Origin: Tessaracoccus sp. OS52
Lineage (GTDB): Bacteria > Actinomycetota > Actinomycetes > Propionibacteriales > Propionibacteriaceae
Direction of reading: 5' to 3'
Length of the DNA stretch: 64,000 nucleotides
NCBI RefSeq assembly: GCF_020687685.1
Contig: NZ_JAJEWM010000005.1
Coordinates: 1-64,000 of the forward strand
Position numbers and translations under genes: made by a program. How positions within the stretch are numbered: position 1 is the stretch's first letter; the number at the start of each line of letters is the position of its first letter. Below, piece by piece: positions 55,401 through 62,664 of the stretch. Below the pieces are notes generated by a model, which did not search any database, was not told the DNA's origin, and saw only the letters and a list, made by a program, of their open reading frames with translations.

Positions 55401-56991
55401 CGAGGTTGTCGGTGGCCAGCGAGATGCGCTTGGTGTCGTCCAGGGTGCGCAGGAACGGGTGCGTGGCCTGCGAGACGATGTTGAACGGGATTCGCGAGAT
55501 GACCTCGTCGGCGACCTCGTCGGAGCCGTTCGGGAACTCGGTGATGGCGCGGGCGGCGATCCCGGCGTCCTGCCAGTCCACCAGCTCGTCGGCGTTGGCG
55601 TCCGCGGTGACCCGGACCTCCACGAACGGGTTGTCCTCGCGGCCGATCGCGCCGTCGTGGGCCTCCACGGCCTCACTCAGCCAGGTCCACGTCCCGGACC
55701 AGACCGAGCCGTACCTGGCGTTGTCGCTGGCAAAGACCTGGCGCTGCCAGCGGTTGTTGTCGGTGCCGACGCGACCCTTGGTCGAGGCCGCACCGGTGTT
55801 GTCCTCGACGGCGTTGGTGTCGAACGCCGCAGCCAGCTGGGAGTTGTTGGCCAGCACCAGCCAGGAGCCCTGGACCTCGCCGGCCGGGGTGGCCGCGATG
55901 TTCTCGAAGCGGTCGCCGTCGGTGCCACGGTTCACGGTCATCAGGCCGGCGGTGAGCTGGGAGGCCGGGTCACCGGACCAGACGGTCACCAGGTCGTGGC
56001 GCGGGATCCGGATGCGGTTAACGTCGCTTCCCGGGTCCACGAGGTTGGCGAACTCAAGGCGCAGGGTGTCGTCGGCGACGGTGGCCACGACGTCGAAGGA
56101 GACGCCGGGCAGGCCCGGCAGGGTGATCGCGTAGGTCGCGGTGGCGCCGTCGACGACGGGCGCTGCCACCGTTACAGCCTGCTGCACCTCGTTGACCAGG
56201 ACTGAGGTCAGCGGGCCGCCAAGCCTGCCGACGAGCTGGTCCTCCCCCAGCCGGTAGTCGACGACCTGCGGGAACTCGGGATGGAGCCGGACGCGGAAGT
56301 CGCCGTCGGCGATCTCGACGACGCCCTCAGGGACCTCGGGCAGCAGCGGACCGGAGGCCGGCGGCTCGGAGGAGCCGTCGTCGGATGCGACGTCGGCGTT
56401 GAACTCGGCCAGCGACGCGACGGTCTCCGGTGGCGAGATCGGGGAGTCGGCGCTGCGGCCTCCCCATGAGCTGAGGTAGACGAGCTTGGCGCAGTTGGCG
56501 GCCACCGGCGCGTCGAGTGTGATGGTCCGCTCCTGGGCGTAGGAGGCGACGTCACCCGGGAATGAGCCGGTGGCGGCGAGCGTGTAGTCGGCGCTGGCGC
56601 AGTCGCCGGCGGCGGTCCACAGTTCGTACTCGTTCACGCGGCCGGAGCCGTTGGAGGACTGCCGGGGCGTCAGGCGGACCTGGCCGAGCTGCACGGGCTC
56701 GGGAGCGATCCGCACCGTGATGTGGTGCGGCAGTGGGTCCACCCCACCGGCCCACTGGGTGTGCCAGTAGGTGGCGGCGTCGCCGTCGAGCACCAACTCG
56801 GCCGGGCCGTTGGCGCCCTCGCCCGTGGTCTCCACCGAGTCGACGTCGACCACTTCCATTTGGCCCTGCGGCAGGGCGGTGTAGGTGACCTCGGCCTGCG
56901 CGGGTCCGGCCGGGAGGGCCACCACCCCTCCCAGTGCAAGGCCCGCCACCAGTGCCATCGGCAACAGCGGTCTGGTATTCAGCTTGGACAT
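52465..56991 (-). CDS. Secreted GH101 endo-alpha-N-acetylgalactosaminidase
   Basis: A 1508-aa secreted enzyme. A signal peptide (residues 1-33, cleaved after AQA) is followed by an F5/8-type carbohydrate-binding domain (about 40-190). The GH101 N-terminal beta-sandwich and catalytic barrel follow, with AWGWMNQSYYIDGPKDL. The nucleophile is Asp649 in LNWLYLDVYYPNGW, and the acid/base Glu675 in VIGSEWSDK. Accessory galactose-binding-like domains follow, then an NEW3-type domain and a C-terminal NPCBM (AYLSDMQHRIVGTPTNGWG onward). No LPXTG motif or membrane anchor is present, so it is released. The family cleaves the core-1 disaccharide Gal-beta-1,3-GalNAc from Ser/Thr of mucin-type glycoproteins. 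The liberated galacto-N-biose would need import and beta-galactosidase-like processing. Confidence 0.95.
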   Translation of the reverse strand: MSKLNTRPLLPMALVAGLALGGVVALPAGPAQAEVTYTALPQGQMEVVDVDSVETTGEGANGPAELVLDGDAATYWHTQWAGGVDPLPHHITVRIAPEPVQLGQVRLTPRQSSNGSGRVNEYELWTAAGDCASADYTLAATGSFPGDVASYAQERTITLDAPVAANCAKLVYLSSWGGRSADSPISPPETVASLAEFNADVASDDGSSEPPASGPLLPEVPEGVVEIADGDFRVRLHPEFPQVVDYRLGEDQLVGRLGGPLTSVLVNEVQQAVTVAAPVVDGATATYAITLPGLPGVSFDVVATVADDTLRLEFANLVDPGSDVNRIRIPRHDLVTVWSGDPASQLTAGLMTVNRGTDGDRFENIAATPAGEVQGSWLVLANNSQLAAAFDTNAVEDNTGAASTKGRVGTDNNRWQRQVFASDNARYGSVWSGTWTWLSEAVEAHDGAIGREDNPFVEVRVTADANADELVDWQDAGIAARAITEFPNGSDEVADEVISRIPFNIVSQATHPFLRTLDDTKRISLATDNLGQKALLKGYQAEGHDSAHPDYAGHYNERAGGLEDLNTLAEASVDFNTSYGVHVNATESYSEAHEFSEELLQMPPRKAWGWMNQSYYIDGPKDLATGRVLERFQEFWDERPENLNWLYLDVYYPNGWEAQRLGRGLAEQGWVIGSEWSDKLADQSVWSHWSQDENYGGASNKGINSDVIRFVHNSKRDTWNPHPILSNSNIVDFEGWTGHVDYDEFIANVWERNLPVKFLQRSDIVKWTDNEITFANGTVAASDVESVSGSQIPTDRTIDFDGATVYADGAYLLPWTDGGEPRLYHYNIGGGSTTWELTDAWASQTSLTLFELTDTGRVEVGTVTPTDGAITLDATDGVAYVLYPTSEAPDPVVPDWGQASGIADPGFFSGTLDAYDTDGEVTVVRTDRGNFQAEFGPEAASLGQQLDLPAGTYSAWAWIEIEEGKQRPVTVGVNGRSVTAAGYAEGKGKGNRVANRITASTVPNATASDEKRDTGFQRLRVTFTTTGGPVVLNVSAEAGEAKVSVDDLRVVAYVPATDDEPTAGTIFFEDFENIDTGYFPFVTGAGNRGGDARTQLAEVHEPYSQRGWWGVALNGSVVEGGKLNDNVLDGRWSLMANNENTGEILKTAPGVIPFKAGRQYRVSFDHQTTYADQHRVRLGHDVVTEGGNVTVDAVTDVLGEQRETATYSAEFSASSCGVPFIAIDKLTGPNTQHNLTIDNLRVEDLGAAESGACLAGGIEAPRSVEAGGDITVTTTVSSYNEQTTGVTHALQLPEGWTAEVTTAGAATLAFGETSTQVWTVAVPADAGDGAIVFTGSGTVDGRLAEVTSTAQVRVIPPLPAGEAYLSDMQHRIVGTPTNGWGPIEWDLANGEQGSGDGGPLRLDGVTYPKGIGAHAYSRVDFGLGGECTQFQAVVGVDDAQTRGSIQFAVYGDGNLIHQTGVLRGSDPSVELDLDISGVQTLSLRVTDGGDGVGNDHGDWALARVTCGA

Positions 56992-57164
56992 CCTTGTCCT
57001 CTCATCTCGGGTTCACTCTTCAGGAGCCTGATCCCCCATCGGCGTCCCCCGGCAACCTATTTGGGCATCGGGCCAAGTCACCGCGACGCCGGACCATCGA
57101 TCAGCCGAAATGAGCGGATGGGCGGTTGTACGCTGGTGCCTCACCACGAACAGTCAGGAAGCCA

Positions 57165-57839
57165 ATGGACATCCCCCGCGACGCTCTGGTCAGGATGATC
57201 GACCACACCCTCCTGAAGACCGACGCCACCGCCGCGCAGGTCTCCGAGTTGATCGCCGAGGCGCGCGAGCTCGGCACCTACAGCATCTGCGTCTCGCCGT
57301 CGATGCTGCCCATCACCGAGGACCTGGGCAGCGTCAAGCTCGCGACAGTCTGCGGCTTCCCCTCCGGCAACCACACCCCCGCCACGAAGGCGGCGGAGGC
57401 GGCCGAGTCCTCCAAGCTGGGCGCTGACGAGATCGACATGGTGATCAACATCGGCCTGCTGAAGGCCGGCACGCCAGAGCTGGTGGTCCAGGAGATCGAG
57501 GCGGTGCGGGCGGCCACGAGCGGGGTGCTGAAGGTGATCATCGAGTCCGCGGCGCTGACCGACGACGAGATCGTCGAGGCCTGCCACGCAGCCGAGACCG
57601 CGGGCGCCGATTACGTCAAGACCTCCACCGGGTTCCACCCGGCCGGCGGGGCCACGGTCCACGCCGTCGAACTGATGGCCAAGACGGTCGAGGGTCGCCT
57701 CGGGGTCAAGGCCTCCGGTGGCATCCGGGACTGGGCGACGGCGCAGGCGATGGTGGCCGCCGGCGCCACCAGGCTGGGCCTCTCCGGCAGCCGCGCCGTG
57801 CTCGACGGCGCACCGGCCGAGGGAGACGGCGGCTACTGA
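57165..57839 (+). CDS. deoC: Deoxyribose-phosphate aldolase
   Basis: A 224-aa class I aldolase that splits 2-deoxyribose-5-phosphate into glyceraldehyde-3-phosphate and acetaldehyde during deoxynucleoside catabolism. Motifs: [61 protein letters not shown], and Schiff-base Lys152 in [16 protein letters not shown], then [13 protein letters not shown]. The length is standard. ATG 57165 with AGGAA five bases upstream is preferred over the longer frame at 57126. A TACGCT -10-like element lies around 57129. The ZIP gene follows after 14 bases, probably as one transcript. It has no metabolic link with the divergent GH101 gene. Confidence 0.96.
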   Translation: MDIPRDALVRMIDHTLLKTDATAAQVSELIAEARELGTYSICVSPSMLPITEDLGSVKLATVCGFPSGNHTPATKAAEAAESSKLGADEIDMVINIGLLKAGTPELVVQEIEAVRAATSGVLKVIIESAALTDDEIVEACHAAETAGADYVKTSTGFHPAGGATVHAVELMAKTVEGRLGVKASGGIRDWATAQAMVAAGATRLGLSGSRAVLDGAPAEGDGGY

Positions 57840-57853
57840 CATGAGTGGCCGTC

Positions 57854-58600
57854 ATGCCTGAGTGGCTCCAGTCCGGACTCACCGGACTCGGCGCGGGCGC
57901 GGCCCTGCTGCTCGGCAGCCTGGTGGCGTGGTGGGCACGTATCCCCAGCAAGATCGTGGCCGCCATCATGGCCTTCGGTGCCGGAGTCCTGATCTCCGCG
58001 CTGGCCTTCGAACTGGTCGACGAGGCCGTCAACACAGGTGGGCTCGTCGCGACCGTGTGGGGGTTCCTCGTCGGCGCCGTCGTGTACGTCGCGCTGAACC
58101 TCCTGCTCGCACGGCACGGCGCCAGGCATCGCAAGCGCTCCGGCGAGAAGCAGGCAGCGGCCGCGGGCGGCACGGGCGGAGCCATCGCCATCGGGGCGCT
58201 GCTGGACGGCATCCCCGAATCCATGGTGCTGGGTCTGGGCTTCCTCACCGGCGGCGGCGTGAGCTTCACGATGCTGGCAGCCGTGTTCATCTCGAACTTC
58301 CCAGAGGGCCTGTCGAGCACCGCCGGCTGGAAGCAGGCCGGCCGCAGCAAGCTCTACGTGTTCGGCGTCTGGGGCGGGATCGCCCTCATCTCGGGCGTCG
58401 CCGCCCTTGCCGGATACACCCTCCTCGACGGCGCCTCCCCGGGGACGCTGGCGTTCGTGAACGCGCTGGCAGCCGGTGCGATCCTGGCCATGATCACCGA
58501 CACGATGATCCCCGAGGCGTTCCAGGAGGACGCGATGTACTCGGGGCTGCTCTCCACGCTCGGCTTCCTCGCCGCGCTGTCCCTGCACCACCTGGGCTGA
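57854..58600 (+). CDS. ZIP-family metal transporter, divergent type
   Basis: A 248-aa membrane protein with about seven to eight segments. It has the ZIP pattern in a weaker form: IGALLDGIPESMVLGLGF (D-G-I-P-E-S in place of H-N-x-P-E-G) and AVFISNFPEGLSSTAGW, so the metal-site histidines are missing in both helices. This group is often annotated as ZIP family zinc permease; transport of another ion is possible. The cytoplasmic loop (ARHGARHRKRSGEKQ) is basic. Start could be ATG 57854 or GTG 57845; neither has a clear ribosome site. It follows deoC by 14 bases. Confidence 0.75.
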   Translation: MPEWLQSGLTGLGAGAALLLGSLVAWWARIPSKIVAAIMAFGAGVLISALAFELVDEAVNTGGLVATVWGFLVGAVVYVALNLLLARHGARHRKRSGEKQAAAAGGTGGAIAIGALLDGIPESMVLGLGFLTGGGVSFTMLAAVFISNFPEGLSSTAGWKQAGRSKLYVFGVWGGIALISGVAALAGYTLLDGASPGTLAFVNALAAGAILAMITDTMIPEAFQEDAMYSGLLSTLGFLAALSLHHLG

Positions 58601-58619
58601 GAGCCGGGCCAGAAATCCT

Positions 58620-60476
58620 TCAGTCCGCGAACTGGCGGGCGTACAGCGTCGCGTACAGGCCCTGTTCCGCGAGCAGGTCGTGGTGCGTGCCCCGTTCGAC
58701 CACCTGGCCGCCGTTGACGACGAGGATCTCGTCGGCGTCGCGGACCGTGGACAGGCGGTGCGCGATCACGACGGCGGTGCGACCCTCGCGCGCGACGTCG
58801 AGCGCCTTCTGCACGAGGTGCTCGGAGTCGGAGTCGAGATGCGCCGTCGCCTCGTCCAGCACGATGACCGGCGGTGCCTTCAGCAGCAGGCGGGCGATCG
58901 CGAACCGCTGGCGCTCGCCGCCGCTGAGCCGGTAGCCGCGCTCACCGACGACGGTCCCAAGCCCGTCGGGCAGCCTGCGCACCAAGGTGGCGATCTGCGC
59001 CTGCTCCAGCGCTTCCCACAACTGCTCGTCCGTGGCGTCCGGGCGGGCGTAGCGGAGGTTGGCCCCGATGGTGTCGTGGAACATGTGGGCGTCCTGCGTG
59101 ACGTAGCCGACGGTGTCGTAGAGGCTCTCGAGCCTGAGCTTGCGCACGTCGATGCCGCCCACCTCGACAGTGCCCGAGTCGGGGTCGTACAACCGCGCGA
59201 TGAGGTTGGTGACGGTGGTCTTCCCGGACCCCGACGGCCCGACCAGCGCGACCGTCTGCCCCGGCGACGCCTCGAAGGAGACCCCCCGCAGCACAGGCTC
59301 GTTGGGCGACTCCTTGGTGACCGCACCCGGCTCCAGGGACGCGAGGGACACGGTCCCGGCGTCGGGGTAGGTGAACCACACGTCCCGGAAGGCGATGGTG
59401 GCGCCCGCCGGAACGTCGACCGCGTCCGGGGCGTCGACGATGGCGGGCTGAAGGTCAAGCACCTCGAAGACCCTCTCGAAGCTGACCAGCGCGGTCATCA
59501 CGTCGACGCGCAGGTTGGTGAGCTGCATCAGCGGACCGTAGAGGCGGGCCAGCAGCGTGACCAGCGCCGTCAGCGTCCCGATGGTGAGCTCCCCCCGGAT
59601 CACCGCGGCACCGCCGAACCCGTAGAACATCGCCGTCGCGAGCGCCGCCACCAGCCCCATGGCCGTCATGAACACCCGCGAGACCATCGCGATCTGCACG
59701 CCGGCGTCGGCGACGGCGCGTGCCTGGCCCTCGAAGTGGTCGTGTTCGCGGGTGGGGTCGCCGAAGAGCTTGACGAGCAGCGCGCCGGAGACGGAGAACC
59801 GCTCGGTCATCGTCGAGGTCATCTCGGCCTGGTACTGCATCCGGTTCTTGGTGATGCCAGCCAGCCGCGTGCCCACGGCGCGGGCGGGGATCATGAAGAT
59901 GGGCAGCAGGACGAGGGCGGCCAGCGTCAGCTGCCACGACAGCACCATCATGGAGATCACAACCAGCACGAGCGTGGAGACGTTGCTCACCGCCGACGAC
60001 AGCGTCGAGGTGAAGGCCTGCTGCGCACCGTTGACGTCGTTCTGGAGGCGGGAGACCAGCTTTCCGGTGTTGGAACGGCTGAAGAACGCCAGCGGCATCC
60101 GCTGGACGTGGTCGAACAGCTGGGTGCGCATCAGCAGGATCAGACCCTCGCCGATCCGCGAGGAGCACCACCGTTCCACGATGCCGAGCGCTGCGCTCAG
60201 GACCGCCATCCCCGCCACAGCCAGGGACAGCTGGACCACCAGGTCGAGGTTCCGGCCGAGGACGCCGTCGTCGATGATCCGCTGGAACAGCAGGGCGGGG
60301 GCGACCGACAGCGCGCTGCCGATGACCAGCGCCAGCAGGAACACCGTCACCAGGCCCTTGAACGGGGCGCCGTAGGCGACCACGCGGCGGAAGGTGCCCT
60401 TGGCCAGCTTGTGTTCGGTGATCTCCCTGTCCCTCGCGAGGCCGCCCATCATGGCGCCGCCGCCACCCCCGCGCAT
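58620..60476 (-). CDS. ABC exporter with fused membrane and ATPase domains
   Basis: A 618-aa half-transporter of the MsbA/LmrA type. Residues about 25-320 hold six membrane segments (ABC_membrane) and residues 360-610 the ATPase: Walker A VALVGPSGSGKTTVTNLIARL, Q-loop GYVTQDAHMFHDT, signature RLSGGERQRFAIARLL, Walker B VIVLDEATAHLDSDSEHL and H-loop VIAHRLSTVRDADEI. It works as a homodimer or with a partner and exports lipids, drugs or peptides; the substrate is not known. ATG 60476 shares one base with the ThrE stop (TGATG), so the two are coupled. The N-terminus has an unusual Gly/Met stretch (MRGGGGGAMMGGLARDREI), where ATG 60449 could be the real start. Confidence 0.9.
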   Translation of the reverse strand: MRGGGGGAMMGGLARDREITEHKLAKGTFRRVVAYGAPFKGLVTVFLLALVIGSALSVAPALLFQRIIDDGVLGRNLDLVVQLSLAVAGMAVLSAALGIVERWCSSRIGEGLILLMRTQLFDHVQRMPLAFFSRSNTGKLVSRLQNDVNGAQQAFTSTLSSAVSNVSTLVLVVISMMVLSWQLTLAALVLLPIFMIPARAVGTRLAGITKNRMQYQAEMTSTMTERFSVSGALLVKLFGDPTREHDHFEGQARAVADAGVQIAMVSRVFMTAMGLVAALATAMFYGFGGAAVIRGELTIGTLTALVTLLARLYGPLMQLTNLRVDVMTALVSFERVFEVLDLQPAIVDAPDAVDVPAGATIAFRDVWFTYPDAGTVSLASLEPGAVTKESPNEPVLRGVSFEASPGQTVALVGPSGSGKTTVTNLIARLYDPDSGTVEVGGIDVRKLRLESLYDTVGYVTQDAHMFHDTIGANLRYARPDATDEQLWEALEQAQIATLVRRLPDGLGTVVGERGYRLSGGERQRFAIARLLLKAPPVIVLDEATAHLDSDSEHLVQKALDVAREGRTAVVIAHRLSTVRDADEILVVNGGQVVERGTHHDLLAEQGLYATLYARQFAD

Positions 60477-61903
60477 CAGCCCACCTGCGCTTCGGTGCTG
60501 GACGTGCGCCGGTTGGAGCGCTGCAGCGCCCGCAGCGTCGCCACCCGGAACAGCCGGGCCGTGGGCAGGCCAAGGGGCCGCGACAGCTGCGCGCCGAGCG
60601 TCGACCCCGCCGCGAGCGCAAGTCCCACCATGACGGCCTGGCCGAGGCTCACCTGCGCCTGGACGGAGATGGGCCCGTCGAAGGACTGGATCAGTTCGTA
60701 CAGGCCCCGGTACAGGGCCGAGCCGGGCATCATCGCCACCACGCCCGTGGTGATGAGGGCTATCTGGGGCACGCGCACCTTGCCCGTCACGATCTGGGCG
60801 AGGAATCCCACCACAAGGGCGCCAAGGGCAGCAGCGCCCGCCCAGTTCCCGATCCAGGGCAGGCTGAACTGGTAGGTGACCCACCCGACTGCGGCGAGTA
60901 GCGAGGCCCACGGGATGGCCTCCAGACTGAGCTGGAACCCGAACCCGACGCCGATGGCGATCATGCACGCCCACAGGATCTGCAAGGCCGAAGGGGTCGC
61001 GTACCCGGCGGTGGGTGCGATGTAGCCCTCGACGCCGATCTTGATGCCCACCCAGAGCGTGACCAGCACGCCGACGACGATGCCGCTGGTCTGCAGGACA
61101 GCGTCCAGGCTCCGGGCCGTGGCCGTGATGAGGTTGCCGTCCATCGCGTCCCGGGCCGCGGCGACGACACCGACCCCGGCCAGCAGCGACACGATTCCGG
61201 AGGCCACTATCAACGACGGCGAGACCGACACGAAGTAGCCCTGCTGCAGTGAGCGCAGGTGCATGATGGCGATGGCCAGCGCGGTGGGGACCGCGGCACC
61301 GAACGCCTGGATGAAGAACACCGAGAGCTGGGTGCGGGCCAGCAGGAGCTGCACCAGGTAGAGCAGCGCGTTGGCGATGGCAGCGAGCAGGATCTCCAGG
61401 GGGCGGCCGCCCAGGATGGCGGCGACGCCGGCGCCGGTCACTGCCTGACCCAGGCAGATCACCCAGCCACGGTAGGGGCGCACGTCCCGGTAGAGGGCCT
61501 CGAGCTGTTCCCTGGCCTCGTCGAGTTCCAGTTCCCGCTCGCCGATCCGGTCGAGCAGCCGCATCAGCCGGGCGATGGTGGTGTAGTTGGTCCGGCGCGT
61601 TCGGACGCCGCGGAAACCGGTGATCGGCTCGGCCCTGCCGCGCCTGTGGTAGCTGATGGTGACCGAGGTCCAGGTGACGTCGACGTCGGCACTGAGCCCG
61701 TAGGCGGCGGTGACCGTGAGCGCGAACGACGTGGCCTCCGACGTCACGGCCCCGGCCTGGATGGCGAGCTCGGCGACCCGGAGCGCGAGATCGACGACGG
61801 CGGCCGCCCGCAGGTGGTCCACCTGCGACGGCGGTGACTGGTCGTGCCTGGTCGGCTCCTCCCGGAACCACCTGCGCACGTTGCTCCGAACCGCTACTGC
61901 CAT
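60476..61903 (-). CDS. Threonine/serine exporter (ThrE family)
   Basis: A 475-aa protein with the ThrE layout: an N-terminal cytoplasmic domain (residues about 30-160; LRVAELAIQAGAVTSEATSFALTVTAAYGL, VTISYHRRGR) and about ten membrane segments in the C-terminal two-thirds (containing GALVVGFLAQIVTGKVRVPQIALITTGVVAMMPGSALYRGLYEL). ThrE exports threonine and serine in Corynebacterium. Both halves (ThrE and ThrE_2 of other bacteria) are present in one chain. GGAGAGGGG lies before ATG 61903. It is the first gene of a coupled pair with the ABC exporter. Confidence 0.9.
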   Translation of the reverse strand: MAVAVRSNVRRWFREEPTRHDQSPPSQVDHLRAAAVVDLALRVAELAIQAGAVTSEATSFALTVTAAYGLSADVDVTWTSVTISYHRRGRAEPITGFRGVRTRRTNYTTIARLMRLLDRIGERELELDEAREQLEALYRDVRPYRGWVICLGQAVTGAGVAAILGGRPLEILLAAIANALLYLVQLLLARTQLSVFFIQAFGAAVPTALAIAIMHLRSLQQGYFVSVSPSLIVASGIVSLLAGVGVVAAARDAMDGNLITATARSLDAVLQTSGIVVGVLVTLWVGIKIGVEGYIAPTAGYATPSALQILWACMIAIGVGFGFQLSLEAIPWASLLAAVGWVTYQFSLPWIGNWAGAAALGALVVGFLAQIVTGKVRVPQIALITTGVVAMMPGSALYRGLYELIQSFDGPISVQAQVSLGQAVMVGLALAAGSTLGAQLSRPLGLPTARLFRVATLRALQRSNRRTSSTEAQVG

Positions 61904-61977
61904 GCTCTGCGCCCCTCTCCGCAGACCAAAGTAGTCGACGGTGGCAGGGGGTCGAAGCCAGCCACTAGGCTCAGCCC

Positions 61978-62553
61978 ATGCTTCTCAGCGACAGGGACAT
62001 CCTCAAGGGCGTCGAAGAGCGCTCCATCCGACTGGATCCGTGGGAACCGGGAATGGTGCAGCCCTCCAGCGTGGACGTGCGGTTGGACAAGTACTTCCGG
62101 GTTTTCGAGAACCACCGCTACCCGCACATCGACCCCGCACAGGAACAGCCGGACCTGACCCGCATGATCGAGGTCCCAACGGGTGAGCCGTTCGTGCTGC
62201 ATCCCGGCGAGTTCGCCCTGGCCTCCACCTTCGAGCAGGTGACCCTCGGGCCATCCGTCGCAGCGCGCCTGGAGGGGAAGTCCTCGCTCGGGCGGCTGGG
62301 GCTCCTGACCCACTCGACGGCAGGGTTCATCGACCCGGGCTTCAGCGGCCACGTGACGCTGGAGCTGTCGAACACCGCCACGCTGCCGGTGATCCTGTGG
62401 CCGGGGATGAAGATCGGCCAGCTGTGCTTCTTCCAGCTCAGCTCACCGGCCGAGCACCCTTACGGCTCGGAGAAGTACGGCTCCCGCTACCAGGGACAGC
62501 GGGGACCCACGCCGTCGCGCTCACACCTGAACTTCCACCGCACGCAGGTCTGA
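61978..62553 (+). CDS. dcd: dCTP deaminase
   Basis: A 191-aa dCTP deaminase, of the actinobacterial type that may also hydrolyse dUTP to dUMP. Motifs: [66 protein letters not shown] with the catalytic Glu in TLELSN and the Arg/Ser of [10 protein letters not shown], and [21 protein letters not shown] 61978 is six bases after TAGGCT (61966-61971), so the mRNA is leaderless. It diverges from the ThrE gene and converges with the RDD-FHA gene, from which an inverted repeat separates it. Confidence 0.96.
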   Translation: MLLSDRDILKGVEERSIRLDPWEPGMVQPSSVDVRLDKYFRVFENHRYPHIDPAQEQPDLTRMIEVPTGEPFVLHPGEFALASTFEQVTLGPSVAARLEGKSSLGRLGLLTHSTAGFIDPGFSGHVTLELSNTATLPVILWPGMKIGQLCFFQLSSPAEHPYGSEKYGSRYQGQRGPTPSRSHLNFHRTQV

Positions 62554-62567
62554 CCCCGCACCCAGCT

Positions 62568-62639
62568 CTTGGGTGTGGCGCCCCCAGCTCTTAGGTGTGG
62601 CGCAAAGGACGAATGACCGTCGTTTCGGCCACACCCAAG
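62568..62639. repeat. Inverted repeat between convergent dcd and FHA genes
   Basis: CTTGGGTGTGGC (62568-62579) and its near copy CTTAGGTGTGGC (62589-62600) each pair with GCCACACCCAAG (62628-62639), the first perfectly over 12 bases. The loop of the nearer pair contains further weak pairing. It sits between convergent stops and may be a bidirectional terminator. No other copy was noticed in the window. Confidence 0.6.
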
Positions 62640-62664
62640 CGGCCGGGACGGTCGGGATTCGGGC

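Noticed and set aside
53692-56205. An 837-residue plus-strand frame inside GH101.
   Set aside because: It is antisense to an enzyme with clear domains and catalytic residues, and its composition (Gly/Val/Arg/Asp-rich) is typical of shadow frames.
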